Below, one piece after another: positions 14,277-22,797 of a DNA stretch of 64,000 nucleotides. The first letter of the stretch is position 1; the number at the start of each line of letters is the position of its first letter. Made by a program: the position numbers and the translations under genes. Under the pieces are notes generated by a model, which made no database searches, was not told where the DNA came from, and worked only from the letters and a program-made list of their open reading frames with translations. This DNA comes from Variovorax sp. PBS-H4 (GTDB lineage Bacteria; Pseudomonadota; Gammaproteobacteria; Burkholderiales; Burkholderiaceae_C): NCBI RefSeq assembly GCF_901827205.1, contig NZ_LR594675.1:1302001-1366000 (forward strand), in the 5' to 3' direction.

Positions 14277-16844
14277 TCAGGCTTCGCCGATGCGCTTGGC
14301 GAGGTGAGCGAGCGCTTCCTCGACCTGGTCGACCAGGATCAGCGACAGGTCGCCCGGTTGCAGCCGCTCGAGCGCGGTGTCGATGGCGATGAACTCGCCG
14401 CGGATCTCGTCGATGGCGCGAGTGCGGGTCGCGCCCTCCAGGCCCTGGCGCAGCAGCGCCATGACCTCGCCGTCGGCTCGGCCGCGCTGCGCCGCGTCCT
14501 GGTAGAGGATCACTTCGTCGAAGGCCTGGCCCAGGATGGCGGTCTGGTCGCGGATGTCGCAGTCGCGGCGGTCGCCGGCGCCGCTGATCACCACCGAGCG
14601 CTTGTTCGCGGGCATGGTGTCGACGGCGGCCACCAGTGCGCGCATGGCGTCGGTGTTGTGGCCGTAGTCGGCGATGACGGTGGCGCCGCGGTAGTCCATG
14701 ACGTTGAAGCGGCCGGGCACGCCGGCCGCGTCGTTCTTGAAGCTCGCCAGGCCGCGGCGGATGCTGTCCCAGTCGAGCCCGATGGCCCAGGCCGCGGCAA
14801 CGGCAGCCATCACGTTGTCGACCTGGAAGCCGATGCTGCCGTTGCGCGTGATCTGGACGTCGCGCAGTGGAATGCGCTCGCGCCACGAACCTTCCGCCGC
14901 CACCAGCGTGTCCTGGTCGACGTAGACGGTGCGCTTGCCCTGGGCGCGGTGCGTGGCCATGACCGGGTGCTGCCGGTCGCGGGCGAAGAAGATCACGTGG
15001 CCCGGGCAACTCGCGGCCATTGCGGCGACGTTCGGGTCGGCCGCGTTCAGCACCCCATAGCCATGAGGGGCCACGTTGCGCACGACCACACGCTTGAGCA
15101 CCGCCAGGTCCTCGACGGTGGTGATGTAGTTCAGGCCCAGGTGGTCGCCGCTGCCGATGTTGGTCACCACCGCCACCTGGCAGCGGTCGAAGCCGAGCCC
15201 TTCGCGCAGCACGCCGCCGCGCGCGACCTCGAACACGGCGGCATCGACGTCCGGGTGCAGCAGGACGTTGCGCGCGCTCTTGGGGCCGCTGCAGTCGCCG
15301 CTGTCGGTCTGGCGGCCGTCGACGTACACGCCGTCGGTGTTGGTCATGCCGGTGCGCAGGCCGCTGCCGGCAAGCAGGTGGTTGATCAGGCGCGCGGTGG
15401 TGGTCTTGCCGTTGGTGCCGGTCACGGCCACGACCGGGATTCGGCCATCGTCGCCGGGCGCGAAAAGCGTATCCATCACCGCCTCGCCGACCGCACGCCC
15501 ACGGCCGAAAGAGGGCGAGATGTGCATGCGCAAGCCGGGCGCCGCATTGACCTCGACCACGCCGCCGTGCTGTTCCTCCAGCGGGCGCAGCACGTTCTCG
15601 CAGACCATGTCGACGCCGCAGATGTGCAGGCCGACCATCTGGGCCGCATCGACCGCGCGCGCCGCGACTTCGGGGTGCACGGTGTCGGTCACGTCGGTGG
15701 CGGTGCCGCCGGTCGACAGGTTGGCGTTGTTGCGCAGCACCACGCGCTGGCCCAGCGCCGGCACGCTCTCGGGCGTGAGGCCCTGCGCCTCGAGGCGGCC
15801 GATGGCGATGTCGTCCAGGCGGATCTTGGTCAGCGAGGTGGCATGCCCTTCGCCGCGTCGCGGATCCTGGTTGACCAGATCGACGAGTTCGCGGATGGTA
15901 TGCCGGGCGTCGCCGATGACCTGCGGCGGGTCGCGGCGCGCGGCCGCAACCAGCCTGTCGCCGACCACCAGCAGGCGGAAGTCGAAGCCCGGCAGGAATT
16001 TTTCGACCATCACCTCGCCGTAGGCTGCCGCCGAGTCGTAGGCGGCGGCGAGCTGCTCGCGCGTGCCGATGTTGACGGTGACGCCCTTGCCCTGGTTGCC
16101 GTCCTGCGGCTTCACCACCACTGGCAGGCCGACCTCTTGCGCGGCGGCCCAGCCGTCGTCGACGCTCGCGACAGGGCGACCCAGCGGCACCGGCACGCCG
16201 GCGGCGTTGAGCAACTGCTTGGTGAGCTCCTTGTCCTGCGCGATCGACTCGGCCACGCCGCTGGTGCTGTCGACTTCGGCGGCCTGGATGCGGCGCTGCT
16301 TCGAGCCCCAGCCGAATTGCACCAGGCTGCCGCTGGTCAGGCGGCGGTAGGGAATGCCGCGCGCCACGGCGGCATCGACGATGGAGCCGGTGCTCGGGCC
16401 CAGGCGCTCCGATTCGTCGAGGTCGCGCAGCTCGGTGATGGCGGCGTGGGCATCGAAGGCGGCTCCGGCTTGGGCGGCAGCGATCAACTGCTCGGCGAGT
16501 TCCAGGGCGCGCCGTCCGACGGCCTCCTCGCTGTACTGGAAGGCCACCTGGTAGATGCCGTTGTCCACGGTGCGCGCGGTATGGCCGAAGTTGACGGCGC
16601 ACCCGGCCTGGCATTGCAGCGCAACGGCCGCGTTCTCCAGCACGTGGGCCAGCGCCAGCGGCTGCCCGAGCACGATGGGGTGCAGCTCGCCGATGGTGGG
16701 GAAGAGGGCCCGCAGCCGGCTCTCGAACCCGGCCAGCCGTCCGACCGCGTTCTCGTCGCCGGTGCAGGTGACGACGGCCTCGATGCAGGTGTGGCGGCTC
16801 CAGAGATTGGGCCCGCGCAGCGCGCGAATGCGTTTGACGTCCAT
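14277..16844 (-). CDS. cphA: Cyanophycin synthetase CphA (CphA1 type)
   Basis: 855-residue ATP-dependent, non-ribosomal polymerase that adds Asp to the poly-Asp backbone and Arg to its side chains. Three parts are visible: an N domain (1-160), an ATP-grasp domain (about 200-460; glycine-rich loop GNQGKGV near 249-255, metal-binding EVNAAPG near 431), and a Mur-ligase-like M domain. The M domain has an intact P-loop TGTNGKTT (475-482), ARGGVLREGLGFD, TNIGSGDHLG and a C-terminal DYGHN motif. All catalytic hallmarks of CphA1 are present. The ATG at 16844 (MDVKRIRALRGPNLW) fits the family start. It lies 43 bp downstream of a second synthetase paralogue. No cyanophycinase gene is in the window. 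Confidence 0.96.
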   Translation of the reverse strand: MDVKRIRALRGPNLWSRHTCIEAVVTCTGDENAVGRLAGFESRLRALFPTIGELHPIVLGQPLALAHVLENAAVALQCQAGCAVNFGHTARTVDNGIYQVAFQYSEEAVGRRALELAEQLIAAAQAGAAFDAHAAITELRDLDESERLGPSTGSIVDAAVARGIPYRRLTSGSLVQFGWGSKQRRIQAAEVDSTSGVAESIAQDKELTKQLLNAAGVPVPLGRPVASVDDGWAAAQEVGLPVVVKPQDGNQGKGVTVNIGTREQLAAAYDSAAAYGEVMVEKFLPGFDFRLLVVGDRLVAAARRDPPQVIGDARHTIRELVDLVNQDPRRGEGHATSLTKIRLDDIAIGRLEAQGLTPESVPALGQRVVLRNNANLSTGGTATDVTDTVHPEVAARAVDAAQMVGLHICGVDMVCENVLRPLEEQHGGVVEVNAAPGLRMHISPSFGRGRAVGEAVMDTLFAPGDDGRIPVVAVTGTNGKTTTARLINHLLAGSGLRTGMTNTDGVYVDGRQTDSGDCSGPKSARNVLLHPDVDAAVFEVARGGVLREGLGFDRCQVAVVTNIGSGDHLGLNYITTVEDLAVLKRVVVRNVAPHGYGVLNAADPNVAAMAASCPGHVIFFARDRQHPVMATHRAQGKRTVYVDQDTLVAAEGSWRERIPLRDVQITRNGSIGFQVDNVMAAVAAAWAIGLDWDSIRRGLASFKNDAAGVPGRFNVMDYRGATVIADYGHNTDAMRALVAAVDTMPANKRSVVISGAGDRRDCDIRDQTAILGQAFDEVILYQDAAQRGRADGEVMALLRQGLEGATRTRAIDEIRGEFIAIDTALERLQPGDLSLILVDQVEEALAHLAKRIGEA

Positions 16845-16887
16845 AACGATGAGGCGAAGGGGCTGTTCCAGTCCGGACGGTGCCGGA

Positions 16888-19128
16888 TCAGGCCATTTGT
16901 TGTTCGGGCGAAAGAAGGGTCTGCGACAGCTGCAGCGAGGCGAGCGCGGCCTGCAGGTCGGCTTCGAAGGCTTCGACGCCTGCACCGATGAGGCTCAGCG
17001 GAATGCCCAGGGCCCACGCAGCGGCGACGGCGGCCAGCAGGCTTTCGAGGTCGACGCCGGCATGGGTGGCGCGCCAGATGGTGAGGCGTCCCAGTCCGGG
17101 CAGGAATGATTCGCTGCTGCCGTTGGCCAGCACCACCCGGTCTTGTCGCACCAGCACGGCCTTGCCGCCGGCCTGCTGGTGCTTGAGCAGCGCCTCGGCC
17201 TGCGGATCGGCCGAATACAGGATCACGGCGCCGTCGCACAGCGGCGCCAGGCCGGCAACGCGCATGTCCGCCGCGTTGAGCACGGCCGTGCCTTCGGGCA
17301 GGACCACGTCGACCTGGGTGCGCAGCACCTTGACCATCTGGTCGCTGTCGGCGATGTCGAACTCGGCCAGCTTCTCGGCGCCCTCGAGGTCGGTCACGAT
17401 GCCGACTTCGCAGCGGTCGTAGGCCAGGCCGTCGCGCAGGATGGTGCCCGCGCCGTTCTCGATCACCACGGCCTGGACCGCGCGGTTCATCAGCAGGCGG
17501 CGGCCGGCGTCGAAGTTGGCGCTGTCGCGCGCATCGACGCGTCGGCGCTCGAGGAACAAGCCGTCGCCGCAAGCCAGGCCGGTGTGGCGGCCGCCCAGGC
17601 TCACCAGCCAGCCGACCAGGCGCGCCAGCACCGCGGTGCCGCGCGAGCCGGCCACGCCCACCACGGGGATGCGGCCGGGCGCTTCGTCGGGAAAGAGGTG
17701 GTCGCAGATCGCGCGGCCCACCGGCCGTGGCGAGCCCACGGCGGGCTTCAGGTGCATCAGCAGGCCGGGGCCTGCGTTGACCTCGACGATGGCGCCGCCC
17801 TGCGCCGCCAGGGGGCGCGCGATGTCTTGAGCCACCAGGTCGACGCCGGCGATGTCCAGGCCCACCACCCGCGCAGCCAGCACGGCGGCATGCGCGACTT
17901 CGGGATGAACCTGGTCGGTGCAGTCGATCGCCATGTTGCCGTTGCGCTGGATGGTAATGACCCGGCCGGCCGCGGGCACGGCAGCCGCGTCCAGGCCCTG
18001 GCGCTTGAGCTCGAGCTGCAGCTTGAGGTCGGTTCGGACATCCAGCACATCGAGCGGGAATTCTTCCTCGGCGCCTCGCCGCGGGTCGCTGTTGAGCTGG
18101 CTGTCGATCAGCTGGGCGACGCTGGCCTGGCCGTCGGCCGTCACGGTGATGATCTCGCCGCGGGCGGCGGCGACGACCTGGCCGCCCACCACCAGCAGAC
18201 GGTGCTCATGGCCGCGGATGAAGCGCTCGACCATCACGTCGCTGCCCTCCGGCTCGGCAACGGCGAAGGCGGCTTCGACCTCCTCGCGCGTGTTCAGCTC
18301 CAGCGAGACGCCGCGGCCATGGTTGGCATCGGAAGGCTTGACCACGACCGGCAGGCCGATGTCCTCGGCGGCTTCCCAGGCCTCCTGGGCGCTGGCGACC
18401 ACCTGGCCTTCGGGCACCGGCACGCCGCAGCCGGACAGCAGCGTCTTGGTGAGCTCCTTGTCGCTGGCGATGGATTCGCCGATCGCGCTGGTGTAGTCGG
18501 TTTCCGCGGTCCAGATGCGCTGCTGATTGGCGCCGTAGCCGAGCTGCACCAGGTTGCCGCTGTTCAGGCGCATGTGCGGGATGCCGCGGTCGGCGGCGGC
18601 GCTGACGATGCAGGCCGTGCTCGGGCCGAGGTAGCAGTCCTCGACCTTGGCCTTGACGGCGTCGACCGCGTGCTGCACGTCGGCAGCATCGAAGGGGGCG
18701 TCGTTGATGGTCGCCATCAGCAGGCGGTGGCCCTCGGCCAGTGCGACGCGGGCGACCTGTTCGTCGCGCGCCCGGAACACCATCCGGTAGACGCCGTGCT
18801 GCGAGGTGCTGCGGGTCTGGCCGAAGCCGGTGGGCATGCCGGCCAGGTTGAGCAGCTCGATCACCACGTGTTCGAGCACGTGGCCGGCCCAGGTGCCTTC
18901 GGTGAGGCGCTGGATGAAGCCGCCGCGCTCGCCGACACCGCAGTGGTGTTCGACAAGCGCCGGGAGCAGGCCGGTCAGGCGCTCGGTGAAGCCTTCGATC
19001 CGGTTGGAGGGGTAGTCCTCCAGCGCGCCGAGGTCGAGCCAGACTTCCAGCACGGGCCGGTAGGTCCAGAGGTTCGGACCCCGCAGGTAGTTGACACGCA
19101 GGAGGCGGATGTCGTCGAAACGGGTCAT
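16888..19128 (-). CDS. cphA2: Cyanophycin synthetase paralogue with degenerate Mur-ligase P-loop (CphA2-like)
   Basis: 746-residue paralogue of CphA. The N domain and ATP-grasp domain are well kept (ANHGRGVS near 268-275; EVNAGPGLLMH near 449). In the M domain the P-loop TGTNGKTT is replaced by AGSRGTAV (about 493-500), with no Lys-Thr. The ARGG segment has become GAGTILRDG, the TNIGSGDHLG equivalent is TDLEGAEKL, and the C-terminal lobe with DYGHN is missing. It should thus have only one ligase site. Cyanobacterial CphA2 is known to join beta-Asp-Arg dipeptides using one site, and betaproteobacteria carry a similar CphA'. Dipeptide recycling is therefore the best inference. Start chosen at MTRFDDIRLL. 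Confidence 0.88.
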   Translation of the reverse strand: MTRFDDIRLLRVNYLRGPNLWTYRPVLEVWLDLGALEDYPSNRIEGFTERLTGLLPALVEHHCGVGERGGFIQRLTEGTWAGHVLEHVVIELLNLAGMPTGFGQTRSTSQHGVYRMVFRARDEQVARVALAEGHRLLMATINDAPFDAADVQHAVDAVKAKVEDCYLGPSTACIVSAAADRGIPHMRLNSGNLVQLGYGANQQRIWTAETDYTSAIGESIASDKELTKTLLSGCGVPVPEGQVVASAQEAWEAAEDIGLPVVVKPSDANHGRGVSLELNTREEVEAAFAVAEPEGSDVMVERFIRGHEHRLLVVGGQVVAAARGEIITVTADGQASVAQLIDSQLNSDPRRGAEEEFPLDVLDVRTDLKLQLELKRQGLDAAAVPAAGRVITIQRNGNMAIDCTDQVHPEVAHAAVLAARVVGLDIAGVDLVAQDIARPLAAQGGAIVEVNAGPGLLMHLKPAVGSPRPVGRAICDHLFPDEAPGRIPVVGVAGSRGTAVLARLVGWLVSLGGRHTGLACGDGLFLERRRVDARDSANFDAGRRLLMNRAVQAVVIENGAGTILRDGLAYDRCEVGIVTDLEGAEKLAEFDIADSDQMVKVLRTQVDVVLPEGTAVLNAADMRVAGLAPLCDGAVILYSADPQAEALLKHQQAGGKAVLVRQDRVVLANGSSESFLPGLGRLTIWRATHAGVDLESLLAAVAAAWALGIPLSLIGAGVEAFEADLQAALASLQLSQTLLSPEQQMA

Positions 19129-19255
19129 GCAAACGTTCGTTGTGCTTTGGCCGAGCACTGCGGCGCCTTCAAGCGCGCCCATGGCCATCGGTCAGAATCG
19201 GCGCCCGGCAAGCGCCATGAAGCGGCCCCCGGCGGGCCAGACACATAGAAACACA

Positions 19256-21526
19256 ATGCAACATCACGATCCAGTCGGCACCCCGAGGGGCGAAGAGGAG
19301 GGGGCTTCAGAAGGTCTGAAAAGCCGGCTCAGAGCTGCGGAAAACGTGCTGGCGACGGTCCCGGTTGACCTCGATGGCGAACTTCGGTTTGCTTCCGGCC
19401 TGCTCGCCCTGACCGATCGGCGCCTGCTTGCCCGCGATGCGCAGGGGGTCTGGGCCGAATGGCCGCTGGCGCACCAGGGGCTCGATTTGCTGCTGGCCGA
19501 CCATGCCGGCGTCGGCACCCTGGACCTCCTGGACGGGCAGAGCCGGCTGGCGCGGTGGCGTTACACCTTGGCACACCAGGGGTCTGCACTTCGCTTGCAG
19601 AAGCTCCTCGGCCAGCAGGCTGCCGGTGTCGCGCCGGCGACAGAGGCCGAGGTCGAAGACGCGCCGCTGGCCGAGCCCGAGCTGCAGACACCGCCTTCCA
19701 CCTGGGTGCTGCTGCGCCTGGGCCGTTTCGCCCGGCCCTACCGCAAGCAGCTGATCGCCGGTTTCCTGCTGACCCTGGCTTCGACGGCGGCCACGCTGGT
19801 GCCGCCGTACCTGACGATCCCGCTGATGGACGACATCCTGATCCCGTTCCAGAACGGACAGCAGATCGCCGTCGAGAAGGTCGCGCTGTTCCTGAGCCTC
19901 CTGTTGCTCGCCGCGCTCACGGGCTGGGCACTGGGTTGGGCCCGGACCTACCTGCTCGCGCTGGTCTCGGAGCGGATCGGCGCCGACCTGCGCACCACCA
20001 CCTACGAACACCTGCTGACCTTGCCGCTCGATTACTTTGGCGGCAAGCGCACTGGCGACCTGATGGCGCGCATCGGCTCGGAAACCGACCGCATCAACGT
20101 CTTCCTGTCGCTGCATGCGCTCGATTTCCTGACCGACGTGCTGATGATCGCGATGACCGCCGTCATTCTCGTCTCCATCAACCCGCTGCTGGCGGTCGTC
20201 ACGCTGGTGCCGCTGCCCTTCATCGCGTGGATGATCCACGTAGTGCGCGACCGGCTTCGCACCGGCTTCGAGAAGATCGACCGCGTCTGGAGCGAGGTGA
20301 CCAACGTGCTGGCCGACACCATCCCTGGCATCCGCGTGGTCAAGGCCTTCGCGCAGGAGAAGCGCGAGGCCGACCGCTTCCGTGCTGCCAACCTCTACAA
20401 CCTGCAGGTCAACGACAAGCTCAACAAGACCTGGTCGCTGTTCACCCCCAGCGTGTCGCTGCTGACCGAGATCGGCCTGTTGGTGGTGTGGGGCTTCGGG
20501 ATCTGGCAGGTTGCGCGGGGCCGCATCACGGTGGGTGTGCTGACCGCCTTCATCGCCTACATCGGGCGCTTCTACACGCGGCTCGATTCGATGAGCCGCA
20601 TCGTCTCGGTCACGCAGAAGGCGGCCGCCGGCGCCAAGCGTATCTTCGACATCCTCGACCATGTGAGCAACGTGCCCGAACCGGCCGAGCCGGTGAAGAT
20701 CGAGCGCGTGCAGGGGCGCATCCAGATGCGCGGCGTGGGTTTTCGCTACGGCAGCCGTGCGGTGATCCGCGACCTTGACCTCGTGATCGAGCCGGGCGAG
20801 ATGATCGGCCTGGTGGGCCACAGCGGCTCCGGCAAGAGCACGCTGGTGAACCTGATCTGCCGTTTCTACGACGTGACGGACGGCGCCATCCTGGTCGACG
20901 GTACCGACATCCGGCGCTTCGCGGTGGCCGACTACCGGCGCCATGTCGGGCTGGTGCTGCAGGAGCCCTTTCTGTTCTTCGGCACCATTGCCCAGAACAT
21001 CGCCTACGGCAAGCCCGAGGCGACGCGCGACGAGATCGTGGCCGCCGCGCGCGCTGCGCATGCGCACGACTTCATCCTGCGCCTCCCCCATGGCTACGAC
21101 TCGCTGGTGGGCGAGCGCGGGCAGGGACTGTCGGGCGGGGAGCGCCAGCGCATCAGCATCGCGCGGGCGCTGCTGATCGATCCGCGCGTCCTGATCCTCG
21201 ACGAGGCCACATCGGCGGTAGACACCGAGACCGAAAAAGAGATCCAGAAGGCCCTGGACAACCTGGTGCAGGGCCGCACCACCATTGCGATTGCGCACCG
21301 GCTCTCGACCCTGCGCAAGGCCGACCGGCTGGTCGTCATGGACCGCGGCGAGATCGTGGAGGTCGGGCCGCATGATGAGCTGATGGAAAAGGAGGGCGCC
21401 TATTGGCGGCTCTACCAGGCGCAGTTGCGACAGGCCGACGACGAGAGCCCCGGTTCCGCGGACGAACGGGCCGGCGCCACGCTGGCATTCGCAGGGCACG
21501 CGGCGCATCCGGCGGGAGACGCATGA
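19256..21526 (+). CDS. ABC exporter with PH-like N-terminus, cyanophycin-associated
   Basis: 756-residue half-type ABC exporter. Residues about 20-120 form an extra domain whose pattern (LLALTDRRLLARD, then alternating strands and a final helix) resembles bacterial PH-like domains. A six-helix transmembrane domain (about 160-450) follows. The nucleotide-binding domain has Walker A GHSGSGKST (521-529), signature LSGGE (about 625) and Walker B VLILDE (about 645). Divergent from the two cyanophycin synthetases and overlapping the DUF1854 gene by 4 nt (ATGA). This pair recurs beside cphA in betaproteobacteria and is, to my recollection, named cyanophycin-metabolism-associated in family databases. 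The substrate is not known. Confidence 0.9.
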   Translation: MQHHDPVGTPRGEEEGASEGLKSRLRAAENVLATVPVDLDGELRFASGLLALTDRRLLARDAQGVWAEWPLAHQGLDLLLADHAGVGTLDLLDGQSRLARWRYTLAHQGSALRLQKLLGQQAAGVAPATEAEVEDAPLAEPELQTPPSTWVLLRLGRFARPYRKQLIAGFLLTLASTAATLVPPYLTIPLMDDILIPFQNGQQIAVEKVALFLSLLLLAALTGWALGWARTYLLALVSERIGADLRTTTYEHLLTLPLDYFGGKRTGDLMARIGSETDRINVFLSLHALDFLTDVLMIAMTAVILVSINPLLAVVTLVPLPFIAWMIHVVRDRLRTGFEKIDRVWSEVTNVLADTIPGIRVVKAFAQEKREADRFRAANLYNLQVNDKLNKTWSLFTPSVSLLTEIGLLVVWGFGIWQVARGRITVGVLTAFIAYIGRFYTRLDSMSRIVSVTQKAAAGAKRIFDILDHVSNVPEPAEPVKIERVQGRIQMRGVGFRYGSRAVIRDLDLVIEPGEMIGLVGHSGSGKSTLVNLICRFYDVTDGAILVDGTDIRRFAVADYRRHVGLVLQEPFLFFGTIAQNIAYGKPEATRDEIVAAARAAHAHDFILRLPHGYDSLVGERGQGLSGGERQRISIARALLIDPRVLILDEATSAVDTETEKEIQKALDNLVQGRTTIAIAHRLSTLRKADRLVVMDRGEIVEVGPHDELMEKEGAYWRLYQAQLRQADDESPGSADERAGATLAFAGHAAHPAGDA

Positions 21527-21993
21527 TGAGCGCGAGTTTCAAGCTGGAACGCAATGCCTTCGGCCACCTGGTGCTGATCGAGGCCGAAGGTGTCCGTCAC
21601 GTGGGCGTGGTGCCGGTGCGCGCCTTTCCGTTGAGCGCGCCGGACGAGGGCCTGTCGCTGGTCGGCAGCGAAGGCCGCGAGTTGCTGTGGATCGACCGGC
21701 TCGCCGACCTGCCCGAGCCCGCCCGCGCGCTGCTCGCCGAAGACCTCGCCGCCCGCGACTTTGCGCCCACGCTGCTGAAGCTGCACAAGGTGTCGACTTT
21801 CGGCGTGCCGAGCACGTGGACCGTGAGCACCGACCGCGGCGACGTCCAGTTCGTGCTCAAGGCCGAGGAAGACATCCGCCGGCTGGATGGCGGCGCACTG
21901 CTGATCGCAAGCGCGCATGGGTTGCAGTTCCGCATTCCGGATGTGAAGGCGCTGGACCGGGCTTCGCGCAAGCTGCTGGAACGCTTCCTGTAG
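21523..21993 (+). CDS. DUF1854 protein, cyanophycin-associated
   Basis: 156-residue soluble protein of the DUF1854 family, with two alternating-strand halves around residues 5-55 and 85-150. The pattern GRELLWIDRLADLPEPARALL is typical, and HKVSTFGVPSTWTVSTDRG follows. No catalytic residues are obvious. Translation is coupled to the ABC exporter by an ATGA overlap (a second ATG follows at 21526). Its constant pairing with that exporter beside cyanophycin synthetase suggests a subunit or adaptor of the transporter, but this is inference from context only. Confidence 0.85.
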   Translation: MMSASFKLERNAFGHLVLIEAEGVRHVGVVPVRAFPLSAPDEGLSLVGSEGRELLWIDRLADLPEPARALLAEDLAARDFAPTLLKLHKVSTFGVPSTWTVSTDRGDVQFVLKAEEDIRRLDGGALLIASAHGLQFRIPDVKALDRASRKLLERFL

Positions 21994-22095
21994 GCCAGGG
22001 AAGATCATGTGGGGTGAAAAATGCCCGTGAGCAGAGCTGGCGGCGTTCAATGCATCATTGAAGACGGATCGTCCAGTCAGCACGCAACTCACGCC

Positions 22096-22797
22096 ATGCA
22101 CACCACCGCACTCGTCCTCTTCTCCGGCGGCCAGGATTCCACCACCTGCCTGGCCGAGGCGCTCTGCAAATACGAGCGCGTCGAGACCATCGGCTTCGAC
22201 TACGGGCAGCGCCACATCGTCGAGCTCGATGCGCGCCGTACCGTGCTCGCGCACCTTCGTGAGCGCTTCCCGTATTGGGCGCCGAGGCTGGGCGAGGACC
22301 ACCTGGTGAATGTCGACGTGCTGGGCCGGATCAGCGAGTCCTCCCTGACGCAGGACATCGCCTTCGAGATGCAGGCCAGCGGCCTGCCGAACACCTTCGT
22401 GCCGGGGCGCAACCTGCTGTTCCTCACGCTGGCCGGCGCGCTGGCCTACCGGCGCGGGCTGGAGGTGATCGTCACCGGCGTCTGCGAGACCGACTTTTCG
22501 GGCTACCCCGACTGCCGCGACGACACCATGAAGGCGATGCAGCTCGCGCTGTCCCTGGGCATGGACCGGCGCTTCGTGATCGAGACGCCGCTGATGTGGA
22601 TCGACAAGGCCGCGACCTGGGCTATGGCACACCGGCTGGGCGGGCGGCCGCTCGTCGACCTGATCGTCGAGGACACCCACACCTGTTACCTGGGCGACCG
22701 CGGCCAGCGCCAGGCCTGGGGCTATGGCTGCGGCCACTGCCCGGCCTGCGAGCTGCGCGCCCGAGGCTGGGAACGCTACGCCGCCTCCAGCCGGTAG
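22096..22797 (+). CDS. queC: 7-cyano-7-deazaguanine synthase QueC
   Basis: 233-residue ATP-dependent enzyme that converts 7-carboxy-7-deazaguanine plus ammonia to preQ0 in queuosine biosynthesis. The PP-loop SGGQDS is at residues 10-15 and FDYGQRH follows. Four zinc-binding cysteines lie at the C-terminus (HTCYLG and CGHCPAC). The ATG at 22096 is chosen because it directly precedes the first strand TALVLFSGG. Upstream in-frame codons from 22021 do not match the family. Its 3' end overlaps the convergent ABC transporter gene by 22 bp. Other queuosine genes are not in the window. Confidence 0.96.
   Translation: MHTTALVLFSGGQDSTTCLAEALCKYERVETIGFDYGQRHIVELDARRTVLAHLRERFPYWAPRLGEDHLVNVDVLGRISESSLTQDIAFEMQASGLPNTFVPGRNLLFLTLAGALAYRRGLEVIVTGVCETDFSGYPDCRDDTMKAMQLALSLGMDRRFVIETPLMWIDKAATWAMAHRLGGRPLVDLIVEDTHTCYLGDRGQRQAWGYGCGHCPACELRARGWERYAASSR

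Noticed and set aside
13395..16991. Open frame of ~1200 codons opposite cphA
   Set aside because: Same shadow effect; no conserved motif, while cphA on the other strand is complete.
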